A stretch of DNA of 56,930 nucleotides. Origin: HGM11525 sp045649145 (lineage in GTDB: Bacteria; Bacillota; Clostridia; UBA1381). Where the stretch lies: contig JAZRPK010000078.1 in assembly GCA_045649145.1 (NCBI GenBank), positions 1 to 56,930 of the forward strand, given 5' to 3'. Below are positions 8,557 to 17,105 of this stretch, one piece after another (the stretch's first letter is position 1; every line of letters starts with the position of its first letter). The notes under the pieces are model-generated. The model was given only the letters and a program-made list of their open reading frames with translations, was not told where the DNA came from and did no database searches. The translations under genes were made by a program, and so were the position numbers.

Positions 8557-8584
8557 GTAGTGTTCGCAAGAAAAGAGGGATAAA

Positions 8585-9517
8585 ATGCGACTTGTGAAAT
8601 TTATGATAATGATAGTGTTTCTGCTGACCGGATGCGTGAGTGTAAATAAGGTTGCAGATGAAAATACGATAAGCGTAGTATGTACAAATTTTCCGGCGTA
8701 CGATTTTGCAAAAAATATTGCAGGTGAAAGGGCAGATGTGAGGCTTCTTGTTCCGCCAGGCACAGAGTCTCATACATATGACCCTGCGCCCGCAGATATA
8801 GTCGCTATTGAGAATGCAGATGTGTTTATAGCAGGCGGCGGCGACTCTGACCAATGGGTTAAAAGGGTATTAAGCTCTGCTCAAAACACACCCGATAAGG
8901 TTATATATATGACAGAAATTGTCGATACAACAGAATCGGAAATTAAAGAGGGTATGGAATCTGACCATAACCACAGTGGTATTGACGAGCACGTATGGAC
9001 ATCGCCCAAAAATGCAAAAAAGATATGTGTCGGAATTTCGGATGCACTCTCACTTATTGACAGCGAGTCGGGCACATATTATCAAGCCAACCTTACTCAA
9101 TACCTTAGTAAGCTTGATGTAGTAGATGGGCTATTTGCAGACGCAATAGAAAATGCACAGAGAAAGACGATAGTATTTGGTGACAGATTCCCGTTTTTAT
9201 ACCTTGTGCGTGAGTACGGAATTGATTACTATGCAGCATTTTCGGGCTGCTCCGAAATGACAGAGCCTGCTGCAAAAACTGTTTCATTCCTGATTGATAA
9301 GGTTAAAGCGGAGAATATACCCGTCATATTCTACACCGAGTTTTCTAATCGTGAGATATGCGATACGATATCTGCTGAAACGGGTGCAAAGCCTATGCTT
9401 TTACATTCCTGCCATAATCTTACAAAGGACGAATTTCAAAATGGCGCAAATTATATAGACCTTATGACACAAAATGCCAAAGCCATAAAGGAGGCGCTGT
9501 GTGATGCCGCAGCTTGA
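8585..9517 (+). CDS. znuA: Zinc/manganese ABC transporter substrate-binding lipoprotein
   Basis: Cluster A-I metal-binding lipoprotein of 310 aa. The signal sequence ends in lipobox L-L-T-G-C, with lipid-modified Cys17. Conserved features of the ZnuA/TroA family are V-C-T-N-F-P-A-Y-D-F near the N terminus, E-S-H-T-Y-D-P with a metal-ligand histidine, and D-E-H-V-W-T-S-P-K-N with a second. A short D-H-N-H-S insert takes the place of the long histidine-rich loop of some zinc binders. It hands metal to ZnuB; zinc is more likely than manganese given the Fur-like box, but this is not certain. It overlaps znuC. Confidence 0.9.
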   Translation: MRLVKFMIMIVFLLTGCVSVNKVADENTISVVCTNFPAYDFAKNIAGERADVRLLVPPGTESHTYDPAPADIVAIENADVFIAGGGDSDQWVKRVLSSAQNTPDKVIYMTEIVDTTESEIKEGMESDHNHSGIDEHVWTSPKNAKKICVGISDALSLIDSESGTYYQANLTQYLSKLDVVDGLFADAIENAQRKTIVFGDRFPFLYLVREYGIDYYAAFSGCSEMTEPAAKTVSFLIDKVKAENIPVIFYTEFSNREICDTISAETGAKPMLLHSCHNLTKDEFQNGANYIDLMTQNAKAIKEALCDAAA

Positions 9518-10178
9518 TGTAAAAAATCTGACACTCGCATATGAAAATTTAACGGTAACAAAGGATTTATCATTCTCGGTAAATGCCGGCGACTACCTTC
9601 TGATAGTAGGCGAGAACGGGACGGGTAAGAGCACTTTGGTAAAAGCTATACTCGGTCTTAAGGCTGTAAAGAGCGGCGATATTACGTTTGGTTGCGACCT
9701 AAATCAAACCGAAATAGGATATCTGCCACAGAGAACAAATGAGAAAAACGATTTCCCTGCCACAGTGTACGATGTTGTGGTATCGGGAGCGATGGGTGCG
9801 GACAAGCTGTTTGTGACGAAGAAAATCAAAGAAAAAGCATATGAAAAAATGGAGCTTTTAGGGATAACAGAGCTTGCAAAACGCAGCTTTGGCGAGCTTT
9901 CTGGCGGACAAAGACAAAGGACACTTCTTGCGCGTGCACTTTTGGCAACTAAAAAGCTGATATTGCTTGACGAACCGACCTCTGCCCTTGACCGTAATAC
10001 AGCAAATGAGCTTTACAGACTGATTGATAAAATTAACAAAGAAGAAAATATCACAATTATAATGGTTTCCCACGATACACGTGCGTTTGATTATGCTACG
10101 CATATACTTGAGATGGGGGACACTAATATTTTTACTACAAAAGAGGCATACCTCAGAAGGAGTCGCAGTGATGCTTGA
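9504..10178 (+). CDS. znuC: Zinc/manganese ABC transporter ATP-binding protein
   Basis: ATPase subunit of 224 aa. Walker A is G-E-N-G-T-G-K-S-T, the ABC signature is L-S-G-G-Q-R-Q-R, Walker B is L-I-L-L-D-E-P, and the switch histidine is in V-S-H-D. ATG at 9504 is preferred to GTG at 9501, with AAAGGAGG at 9487-9494. Its first 14 bases overlap the end of znuA, which implies translational coupling. Confidence 0.92.
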   Translation: MPQLDVKNLTLAYENLTVTKDLSFSVNAGDYLLIVGENGTGKSTLVKAILGLKAVKSGDITFGCDLNQTEIGYLPQRTNEKNDFPATVYDVVVSGAMGADKLFVTKKIKEKAYEKMELLGITELAKRSFGELSGGQRQRTLLARALLATKKLILLDEPTSALDRNTANELYRLIDKINKEENITIIMVSHDTRAFDYATHILEMGDTNIFTTKEAYLRRSRSDA

Positions 10179-10980
10179 GATGTTTACATATGATTTTATC
10201 ATAAGAGCGGCTATTGTGGGTACGCTTGTTTCTTTATGTGCAGCACTTCTTGGAGTGTGCCTTGTGCATAAAAGATTTTCTATGATAGGCGATGGATTAT
10301 CGCACGTTGCGTTTGGTGCACTTGCGGTTGCGGCATCATTGGAGCTTGCACCGCTTAAGGTCGCTGTTCCTGTGGTAATAATAGCGGCAATTTTGATTCT
10401 ACAATGCTCCGAAAAAGGCAAAATAAAAGGCGATGCCTCTATTGCCTTGCTTTCAACTTCAGCTCTTGCTATTGGTGTAATGTCGGTTTCCCTTTCATCA
10501 GGACTAAATACTGACCTTTATAACTATATGTTCGGCAGTATTCTTTCGATGAGCGACAGCGATGTCATACTTGGAACAGTACTTTCTGCAGCGGTTATAA
10601 GTCTCTTTGCTGTCTTCTCTAATAAAATATTTTCGGTAATATTTGACGAAGAATTTGCCTCTGCAGCAGGGGTAAACGTCAGAAGATATAATCTTATGAT
10701 AGCGGTACTTACCGCAGTTACTATTGTAATAGGTATGAGAATGATGGGAACTATGCTGATTTCGGGACTTATTATATTTCCAGCTATTTCGTCAAAGCAG
10801 CTTTTTAGAAGCTTTCGCTCGGTTTTGGTATGCTCGGCTGTTGTTTCTGTATTTTGTTTTATAACGGGACTTGTTGCATCGTATTATCTATCAACACCGA
10901 CAGGGGCGAGTATTGTTGTAGCAAACCTGATTGTTTTTGCGTTGTTTAAGCTGATAGCTGTTATGAAATCAAAATTATAA
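10171..10980 (+). CDS. znuB: Zinc/manganese ABC transporter permease
   Basis: ABC-3 family permease of 269 aa with about eight transmembrane segments. Family landmarks are D-G-L-S-H-V-A-F-G-A-L-A near residue 45 and the late G-T-M-L-I-S-G-L-I-I-F-P-A segment. ATG at 10171 has AGAAGGA at 10155-10161 and overlaps znuC by eight bases; a longer upstream extension in the same frame lacks a ribosome binding site. It completes the three-part uptake system. Confidence 0.92.
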   Translation: MLEMFTYDFIIRAAIVGTLVSLCAALLGVCLVHKRFSMIGDGLSHVAFGALAVAASLELAPLKVAVPVVIIAAILILQCSEKGKIKGDASIALLSTSALAIGVMSVSLSSGLNTDLYNYMFGSILSMSDSDVILGTVLSAAVISLFAVFSNKIFSVIFDEEFASAAGVNVRRYNLMIAVLTAVTIVIGMRMMGTMLISGLIIFPAISSKQLFRSFRSVLVCSAVVSVFCFITGLVASYYLSTPTGASIVVANLIVFALFKLIAVMKSKL

Positions 10981-11018
10981 AGAACTGCTTATCTTATCAA
11001 GCAGTTCTTTTTGTTTTT
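10979..11018. terminator. Bidirectional intrinsic terminator, znuB and the small minus-strand gene
   Basis: Perfect 12-bp arms AAAGAACTGCTT (10979-10990) and AAGCAGTTCTTT (10999-11010), eight-base loop, then TTGTTTTT on the plus strand. It lies between the convergent stops of znuB and the small gene at 11017, so it may serve both. Confidence 0.85.
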
Positions 11019-11211
11019 ATTCGCCCTCGGGCTTGTATACAATATCCTCCGGAAAGAAGTTCGCAATGCCGGCATAAGCATCACGCTCCTCCGAAGACTG
11101 TGCAGGAGTAGGCATAAGACCTGTACATTCGGTCACACTTGTGGCGTTATCTATTGTAATCCTGCTCATATTATAATCCTCTCTGTAAGGTGGTTTTCGC
11201 CTTTTTTTCAT
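11017..11211 (-). CDS. Small charged protein of unknown function
   Basis: A 64-aa frame that I do not recognise. From ATG at 11211 the protein begins M-K-K-R-R-K and an AAGGAG lies about ten bases upstream. A second start, ATG at 11169, has AGAGG eight bases upstream and would give a 50-aa product beginning M-S-R-I-T-I-D-N. Both have credible ribosome binding sites. The body carries V-T-E-C-T-G-L-M-P-T-P and E-E-R-D-A-Y, with one cysteine and an acidic C terminus; there is no membrane segment. It is convergent with znuB and divergent from murD. Upstream lies a match to a forespore SigG promoter. I believe it is a real gene because of the sites around it, but codon evidence is thin at this length. 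Confidence 0.55.
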   Translation of the reverse strand: MKKRRKPPYREDYNMSRITIDNATSVTECTGLMPTPAQSSEERDAYAGIANFFPEDIVYKPEGE

Positions 11212-11240
11212 ACATTTTCAACTCCTTTTTTGCTTTTTAA

Positions 11241-11270
11241 TAGTATGTGCTGACAAAAAATAATAAATAC
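11241..11270 (-). promoter_or_regulatory. Candidate SigG-type (forespore) promoter
   Basis: On the minus strand: GTATT (11266-11270), 18 bases, CATACTA (11241-11247). The recalled SigG consensus is GNATR, 18 bases, CATNMTA. The -10 matches fully and the -35 in four of five positions. It lies 29 bases before the ATG at 11211. Motifs this short in AT-rich DNA can occur by chance. Confidence 0.35.
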
Positions 11271-11338
11271 CAATGAAATATAGCGTAAAAGATAAAACAA
11301 ATTTGTTAAAAAAATCCTTGTTTTTTAGCGTCAATCGG

Positions 11339-11367
11339 TTGTATTTTGCACGAATATATGGTATAAT
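11339..11367 (+). promoter_or_regulatory. SigA-type promoter of the murD operon
   Basis: TTGTAT (11339-11344), 17-base spacer, TATAAT (11362-11367), 39 bases before the murD ATG. Confidence 0.75.
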
Positions 11368-11406
11368 AACTCAGTATGTAAATTTTTGTAAAGAGGTAAT
11401 GTCAAG

Positions 11407-12768
11407 ATGAACGAAAAGCTTAAGAAATTTTCGGATAAGATAAAGGGAAAACGAGTTGCTGTTATCGGAATCGGTATATCCAACAAGCCTCTCATTAAGT
11501 TTCTGATGAAAAACGGTGCTAAGGTATCTGCATACGATAAAAAGAGTAGAGAACAGCTGGGTGATATATATACCGAGCTTTCCGAGCTTGGTGTGCAATT
11601 TTATCTTGGCGAGGGTTATCTTGACCAAATCAACGAGGATATAATATTCAAAACCCCCGGTATGAGATATGATGTTCCCCAGCTTGTAAGTGCAAGAGAG
11701 CGTGGTGCTTGGGTAACATCAGAGATGGAAGTGTTTTTTGATATTTGTCCTGCCAAGATTATCGCAGTAACAGGTAGCGACGGCAAAACAACCACAACGA
11801 CGCTTATACATAAATTTCTTGAAGCGTCGGGACTTAAGACAAGACTTGGTGGTAATATCGGAAGACCGCTAATCGGCGAGTGTGATGAGATTTCAGCTGA
11901 CGAATGGATTGTGTTAGAGCTTTCAAGCTTTCAACTGCATACTATGACCAAATCACCTGATATAGCAGTAATTACCAATATTACTCCTAACCACCTTGAC
12001 TGGCACACCGATTATAGCGAGTATATCGAGGCTAAAAAGAATATTACAAAATTTCAGACAGCTGAGTGTGTTCTGGTAACTAATGCAAATAACGAAGAAA
12101 CTAAGAAAATTGCAGCCGAAACCGATGCAAAAGTACGCACATTTTCCGCATACTCAAGAGCTGATTTCTATCTTGATAACGAAGCTGTTTACTTTGGCGA
12201 AGAAAAGCTGTTGGATACAGAGAATATTAAAATCCCCGGTATGCACAATGTCGAAAATTATATGACGGCTATGGCTGCTGTGTATGATATTGTACCTAAG
12301 GAGATTTTTGCAGACGTTGCCAAGAGCTTTGGCGGTGTAGAGCACAGAATAGAGCTTGTAAGAGTAATTGACGGCGTTAAGTACTATAACAGCTCGATTG
12401 ACTCAAGTCCCAACCGCTCGATAAATACACTAAAGGTATTTGATAACAATGTTGTTATGATTGCAGGCGGCAAAGATAAGGGCATACCGTATGACGAAAT
12501 CGGGCCTGCTGTTTCTAAGCACGTTAAGGCGCTTGTGCTGATTGGAAAAACAGCAGACAAGATAGAAGAAGCTGTAAAAAAAGCCGAAGGTGGCGAAAGA
12601 GTAAAAATATTGCACGCCACAACCTATCCTGAGGCTGTAAACCTTGCTAAAGGCGAAGCGGTAAGCGGTGATGTTGTCCTCTTATCACCTGCATCTACAA
12701 GCTTTGATATGTTCAATAACTTTGAAGAACGTGGGAATCTCTTTAAGGATATAGTTTTGGGACTTTAA
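11407..12768 (+). CDS. murD: UDP-N-acetylmuramoyl-L-alanine--D-glutamate ligase
   Basis: Adds D-glutamate to UDP-MurNAc-L-alanine in the cytoplasm. The 453-aa length is normal. An N-terminal Rossmann domain (G-I-G-I-S-N) is followed by the central ATPase with T-G-S-D-G-K-T-T-T-T. E-L-S-S-F-Q-L and N-I-T-P-N-H-L-D-W-H come next, then the C-terminal domain with S-S-I-D-S-S-P-N-R and S-P-A-S-T-S-F-D-M-F. It stands outside a dcw cluster and heads a transcript of aminopeptidases and tRNA synthetases; this linkage is typical of some Clostridia. Confidence 0.95.
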   Translation: MNEKLKKFSDKIKGKRVAVIGIGISNKPLIKFLMKNGAKVSAYDKKSREQLGDIYTELSELGVQFYLGEGYLDQINEDIIFKTPGMRYDVPQLVSARERGAWVTSEMEVFFDICPAKIIAVTGSDGKTTTTTLIHKFLEASGLKTRLGGNIGRPLIGECDEISADEWIVLELSSFQLHTMTKSPDIAVITNITPNHLDWHTDYSEYIEAKKNITKFQTAECVLVTNANNEETKKIAAETDAKVRTFSAYSRADFYLDNEAVYFGEEKLLDTENIKIPGMHNVENYMTAMAAVYDIVPKEIFADVAKSFGGVEHRIELVRVIDGVKYYNSSIDSSPNRSINTLKVFDNNVVMIAGGKDKGIPYDEIGPAVSKHVKALVLIGKTADKIEEAVKKAEGGERVKILHATTYPEAVNLAKGEAVSGDVVLLSPASTSFDMFNNFEERGNLFKDIVLGL

Positions 12769-12781
12769 TACGGAGGAAAAG

Positions 12782-13822
12782 ATGAAAGAACTATTGCAAA
12801 AGCTTTCTCTAATGCGGGGAATATCCGGCAGTGAATATAAAATATCAGATGAGATTGCAACACTCTTTAGACCATATTCTGATGACGTATATATTGATAA
12901 TTTAGGCAACGTAATTGCTGTAAAGAAGTGCGGAAAGCCTGATGCACCGAGTGTAATGATAGAAGCGCATATGGACGAAATTGGACTTATGGTCCGTGAT
13001 ATTGACGAAAACGGCTTTGTAGGTTTTGTTGCTATAGGCGGCATTGATGCACGTATATTGCCGGGCAGCGAGGTTATTATTCACGCTAAAGAAGATATTA
13101 AAGGTGTAATAGGTGCTAAGCCTCCGCATTTGCAATCTTTAGAAGATGCAAAAAAGGCTATTAAGCTTTCGGATATGGCAATTGATACAGGTCTTGATGC
13201 AAAAAGAGTTAAAGAGCTTGTATCGGTAGGTGACGCTGTTACATTAAGAGGCGGATGTACTAATCTTCTATCGGGTAGAATGAGCGGTAAATCACTTGAT
13301 GACAGAGCGGGTGTTGCAACACTTATCAAGGCGTTGGAAATGATAGATAAGAAGGATTTGAAGGTTGATGTTTATGCGGTGGCTGCAGTTTGCGAGGAGG
13401 TAGGTGGCAGAGGTGCTGTTGTTGCAGGTTACAGTATTATGCCTGATATTGCAATTGCGGTAGATGTTACCCACGGCATTACTCCCGATAATTCAAAGGG
13501 TGCATTTGAACTTGGCAGCGGTGTTGCGATTGCGAAAGGCCCTAATATACACCCTGCAGTCGCCGAAAGACTTATCAATACTGCAAAGTCTGCTGATATT
13601 AAGTACAGTATTGAGGTTGAAGGCGGAGATACAGGTACTGATGCGTGGGTATTGCAGGTTGCAGGAGAGGGAATAGCGACAGCGCTCCTCTCGATACCGC
13701 TAAGGTATATGCACACTACAGTCGAAACCCTTGATATAGCAGATGTCGAGGCGGTCAGCAATCTTATGACGCAATTTTGTCTGGGAATAGATGGCGATTT
13801 GGAGGAATGGCTGTGTATTTGA
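12782..13822 (+). CDS. M42 family aminopeptidase, first of three
   Basis: Cytoplasmic dinuclear-metal aminopeptidase of 346 aa (FrvX/YsdC type). Metal and catalytic residues are visible: H in A-H-M-D-E-I-G near 62, D in L-D-D-R-A-G near 178, the pair E-E in C-E-E-V-G, D in V-D-V-T-H-G, and the late H in Y-M-H-T-T-V-E-T. GGAGG stands seven bases before ATG at 12782. M42 enzymes form large tetrahedral complexes that trim oligopeptides. Two paralogues follow with overlapping or near-overlapping ends. Confidence 0.9.
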   Translation: MKELLQKLSLMRGISGSEYKISDEIATLFRPYSDDVYIDNLGNVIAVKKCGKPDAPSVMIEAHMDEIGLMVRDIDENGFVGFVAIGGIDARILPGSEVIIHAKEDIKGVIGAKPPHLQSLEDAKKAIKLSDMAIDTGLDAKRVKELVSVGDAVTLRGGCTNLLSGRMSGKSLDDRAGVATLIKALEMIDKKDLKVDVYAVAAVCEEVGGRGAVVAGYSIMPDIAIAVDVTHGITPDNSKGAFELGSGVAIAKGPNIHPAVAERLINTAKSADIKYSIEVEGGDTGTDAWVLQVAGEGIATALLSIPLRYMHTTVETLDIADVEAVSNLMTQFCLGIDGDLEEWLCI

Positions 13823-14832
13823 AAGAGTTATGTGAAATGGACGGCGTAAGCGGAAACGAACGAGCTGTCAGGAATTTTATCATTGATAAAATCAAACCCT
13901 ACGCCGACGAAATTAAGATAGATACAATCGGTAATCTGATAGCAAAAAGAAACGGAAAAAGCGATAAAAAGAAGGTAATGCTTGCTGCTCATACTGATGA
14001 GGTTGGGTTTATTATATCGGGCATCACCGATAAGGGCTTTCTTGAGTTTAAGACGGTAGGCGGTATAGATACCCGTGTTATGATTTCAAAACGTGTTCGG
14101 ATAGGCAGAGATAAAATTCCGGGCGTTATTGGAATGAAAGCTATTCATCTTCAGGAAAAGGACGAGCGTGACAAAGTGCCTAAGATAACCTCACTTTATA
14201 TCGACATTGGTGCTAAGGATAAAGAAGAGGCGGAAAAATACGTTTCCCTTGGCGACTATGCTGCATTTGATACGGCTTTTGAAGAGATGACAGATGGTGT
14301 AATTAAGTCAAAAGCGATTGATGACCGTGCAGGCTGTGCCGTTATGATGGAGCTTATTAAGGATACTCCCGAATATGACACCTATTTCTGCTTTACAACG
14401 CAGGAGGAGGTAGGCTTAAGAGGTGCTAAAATTGCAGCTGCAAAGGTTAAGCCTGACATTGCAATAGTCATCGAGTCAACAACCTGCTCTGACGTTTGCG
14501 GTACTGAGGAAAAGGATTATGTAACAAAGCTTGGTGGCGGCGCTGTCATTTCCTTTGCAGACAGAACTACTATTGTAGACGATGATTTTTATAAAAGACT
14601 TATTACGACAGCAAAGGAAGAAAAGATAAATGTACAAACAAAAGCGGCTGTTGCAGGCGGTAATGATGCAGGTGCAATTCATCAGGCAGTAGGCGGTATA
14701 AAATGTGCAACTGTGTCCGTTCCGTGCAGATATATCCATTCACCCGCAGGTATTGCGACTAAACAGGATATACAGGCGGTGCAGTCACTTGTTTCAGCAT
14801 TTTTGAGAAGAATAGACGAATTTATTGATTGA
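13813..14832 (+). CDS. M42 family aminopeptidase, second of three
   Basis: Paralogue of the preceding gene, 339 aa from GTG at 13813. GGAGG at 13801-13805 is seven bases from this GTG but only one base from the ATG at 13807, so GTG is preferred; the start overlaps the previous stop. Key residues: A-H-T-D-E-V-G (metal His), I-D-D-R-A-G (bridging Asp), T-Q-E-E-V-G-L-R-G (general-base Glu pair), I-E-S-T near 227 where the first copy has V-D-V-T, and Y-I-H-S-P-A near the C terminus. The Glu in place of Asp at that metal site occurs in some M42 proteins and may change metal or substrate choice. Confidence 0.88.
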   Translation: MYLKELCEMDGVSGNERAVRNFIIDKIKPYADEIKIDTIGNLIAKRNGKSDKKKVMLAAHTDEVGFIISGITDKGFLEFKTVGGIDTRVMISKRVRIGRDKIPGVIGMKAIHLQEKDERDKVPKITSLYIDIGAKDKEEAEKYVSLGDYAAFDTAFEEMTDGVIKSKAIDDRAGCAVMMELIKDTPEYDTYFCFTTQEEVGLRGAKIAAAKVKPDIAIVIESTTCSDVCGTEEKDYVTKLGGGAVISFADRTTIVDDDFYKRLITTAKEEKINVQTKAAVAGGNDAGAIHQAVGGIKCATVSVPCRYIHSPAGIATKQDIQAVQSLVSAFLRRIDEFID

Positions 14833-14848
14833 AAGGCTGGTAAAAGGT

Positions 14849-15817
14849 ATGCTTTTGGAAAGGCTTACACAGAGCTTTGGTCCATCGGGACGTGAAAGTG
14901 AAATCACAAATGTAATAAAGGAAGAATTAAAGGGTATTGCCGATGAGGTATATACCGATGCACTCGGCAATATCATAGCGCATAAAAAAGGCACTGGGAA
15001 AAAGATAATGCTTGCAGCACATATGGACGAGATAGGTGTTGCAGTAACATTTATTGACGAAAAGGGATTTTTACGTTTTTCCAACATTGGCGGTGTATAT
15101 GTAAAAAGGCTCTTAAACCGCCGAGTGCGATTTGCAAACGGTACTGTAGGTGTTATCGATACCGAAGAAGAGAACAAAGAACTAAAGATGTCTAAAATGT
15201 TTATAGATATTGGCGCTGCTTCAAAGGAAGAGGCGGAAAAGCTAATATCGGTTGGCGATATGGCAGTATTTGAGGGTGGCTATAATGCTGAAAACGGCGT
15301 TGTAATATCCAAAGCTCTTGATAACAGAGCAGGTTGCTATGTGATTATAAAGGCTCTTGAGAGGGTAAAAAGTGATAATGACCTGTATTTCTGCTTTACA
15401 GCTCAGGAGGAGGTAGGACTTCGTGGCGCCAGAGCGGCGGCATATTCGGTTAATCCCGATTATGCACTTGCAGTTGACGTAACAGACACAGGCGACACAC
15501 CTAACTGTGCTAAAATGGCAGTAAAGCTTGGCGGCGGTGCTGCTGTTAAGGTTATGGACAGAAGCATTATCTGTGATGCCGATGTAAGAACCGCACTTAT
15601 CGAGCTTGCAAAAAGGAATTCAATCCCGTATCAGCTCGAGGTTATGACCGACGGCGGAACAGATGCAGGTGCAATTCATATATCAAGAGGCGGTGTCAAA
15701 GCGGGCGGTGTTTCCATTCCTACAAGATATATTCACTCTCCGTCGGAGATGGTGTCTGAAAAGGATTTAGATGCCGCTGTTAGATTAGTAACTGCATTTT
15801 GTGAAAATAAGTTTTAA
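14849..15817 (+). CDS. M42 family aminopeptidase, third of three
   Basis: Third tandem paralogue, 322 aa from ATG at 14849. A TTG at 14825 overlapping the previous gene is an alternative start that adds eight residues. Landmarks: A-H-M-D-E-I-G, L-D-N-R-A-G, T-A-Q-E-E-V-G-L-R-G, A-V-D-V-T-D-T, and Y-I-H-S-P-S. The middle domain is shorter than in copy one. In L-D-N-R-A-G the second Asp is Asn while the first, bridging Asp is kept, so activity is expected. Three different subunits raise the possibility of mixed complexes. Confidence 0.88.
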   Translation: MLLERLTQSFGPSGRESEITNVIKEELKGIADEVYTDALGNIIAHKKGTGKKIMLAAHMDEIGVAVTFIDEKGFLRFSNIGGVYVKRLLNRRVRFANGTVGVIDTEEENKELKMSKMFIDIGAASKEEAEKLISVGDMAVFEGGYNAENGVVISKALDNRAGCYVIIKALERVKSDNDLYFCFTAQEEVGLRGARAAAYSVNPDYALAVDVTDTGDTPNCAKMAVKLGGGAAVKVMDRSIICDADVRTALIELAKRNSIPYQLEVMTDGGTDAGAIHISRGGVKAGGVSIPTRYIHSPSEMVSEKDLDAAVRLVTAFCENKF

Positions 15818-15854
15818 GAAATTTGGTATATAAGATTTGAAAGGGAATGTTGAT

Positions 15855-17099
15855 ATGCTGATTACAAAAGCACCCAAGGGTACGCAGGACCTGCTGCCGC
15901 AGGACAGCTACCGTTGGCAGTATGTAGAAGAAAAGTTTAATAATACGGCTCAGGTTTACGGATATAAGGAGATACGCTTTCCTACCTTTGAGCATACAGA
16001 ACTCTTTTTGCGAGGGGTAGGCGATACCACAGACGTTGTACAAAAGCAGATGTACACCTTTAATGACAAGGGTGACAGAAGCATAACACTTCGCCCAGAG
16101 GGTACTGCATCGGTTGCGAGGAGCTTTATCGAGAATGGACTATTCCAAATGCCGATGCCGCTTAAGATGTTCTATAATGTACCTTGCTTCAGATACGAAA
16201 AGAGTCAAAAGGGAAGACTTCGTGAATTCCATCAGTTTGGCGTGGAGGTTTTTGGTGCAAAGGGACCGATGATTGATGCTGAGGTTGTGTCTTTTGCGGT
16301 AAGCTTTCTAAAATCCGTCGGACTTTCAGACATTTCGGTTAATATAAACAGCATCGGTTGCCCTGAGTGTCGTAAAAAGTATAACGATGCACTTAAAGAC
16401 TTTTTAAGACCGAAAACGGACGAGCTTTGCGACACCTGCAAAAGCAGATTTGAAAGAAATCCTCTAAGAATTCTCGACTGTAAGTCGGAGGTTTGTAACA
16501 AGCTTGCAGAGGGTGCTCCAAGACTTTTGGATTATATCTGTGATGATTGCCGTGAGCATTTTGAGGGTTTTAAGAGCTCGCTTGAAACTGCAGGCATTGA
16601 GTATAAAATTGATGACGGAATTGTGCGAGGACTTGACTACTATACCAAGACGGTATTTGAGATAATTTCAGGTGGATTTACAGTATGCGGCGGCGGCAGA
16701 TATGACGGACTTGTTGAGGAATTCGGCGGAGATTCTACTCCTGCTGTCGGCTTTGGACTTGGAATTGAACGTCTGCTTTTAAGACTTGACGAGTTAGGCG
16801 TAGAAATTGAGAATGACAACAGACCCCAAATTTATATCGCATCAATGGGCGAAGCTGCTGCAATAGCAGCACAAAAAATCGTGTTCAAGCTAAGAGCAGA
16901 CGGTATATCAGCGGAGTTTGACCATATGTCAAGAAGTCTTAAAGCACAGATGAAATATGCTGATAAATTGGGTGCTAAATTTACGCTTGTTCTTGGAGAT
17001 AATGAGCTTAATGATGGTGTTGGTAAGCTTAAAAATATGCTAACAGGTGAGCAGACAGAGGTTGAAATAGACAAGCTGTCAGAATTTTTGGGGAGGTAA
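15855..17099 (+). CDS. hisS: Histidyl-tRNA synthetase
   Basis: Class II synthetase charging tRNA-His, 414 aa. ATG at 15855 with AAAGGGA at 15840-15846 gives the family start K-A-P-K-G-T-Q-D. Motif 2 is in F-R-Y-E-K-S-Q-K-G-R-L-R-E-F-H-Q. The two histidine loops are R-G-L-D-Y-Y-T and G-G-R-Y-D-G-L, and motif 3 is G-F-G-L-G-I-E-R-L. The C-terminal anticodon-binding domain is complete. The gap to aspS is six bases. No T-box leader is present in the 37-base gap upstream. Confidence 0.96.
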   Translation: MLITKAPKGTQDLLPQDSYRWQYVEEKFNNTAQVYGYKEIRFPTFEHTELFLRGVGDTTDVVQKQMYTFNDKGDRSITLRPEGTASVARSFIENGLFQMPMPLKMFYNVPCFRYEKSQKGRLREFHQFGVEVFGAKGPMIDAEVVSFAVSFLKSVGLSDISVNINSIGCPECRKKYNDALKDFLRPKTDELCDTCKSRFERNPLRILDCKSEVCNKLAEGAPRLLDYICDDCREHFEGFKSSLETAGIEYKIDDGIVRGLDYYTKTVFEIISGGFTVCGGGRYDGLVEEFGGDSTPAVGFGLGIERLLLRLDELGVEIENDNRPQIYIASMGEAAAIAAQKIVFKLRADGISAEFDHMSRSLKAQMKYADKLGAKFTLVLGDNELNDGVGKLKNMLTGEQTEVEIDKLSEFLGR

Positions 17100-17105
17100 G
17101 AAACA

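Noticed and set aside
7940..8854. 304-codon minus-strand reading frame over dacF and znuA
   Set aside because: It is antisense to two well-supported genes and the znu promoter, has no ribosome binding site and its translation is rich in Cys, Ile and Lys without any family pattern.
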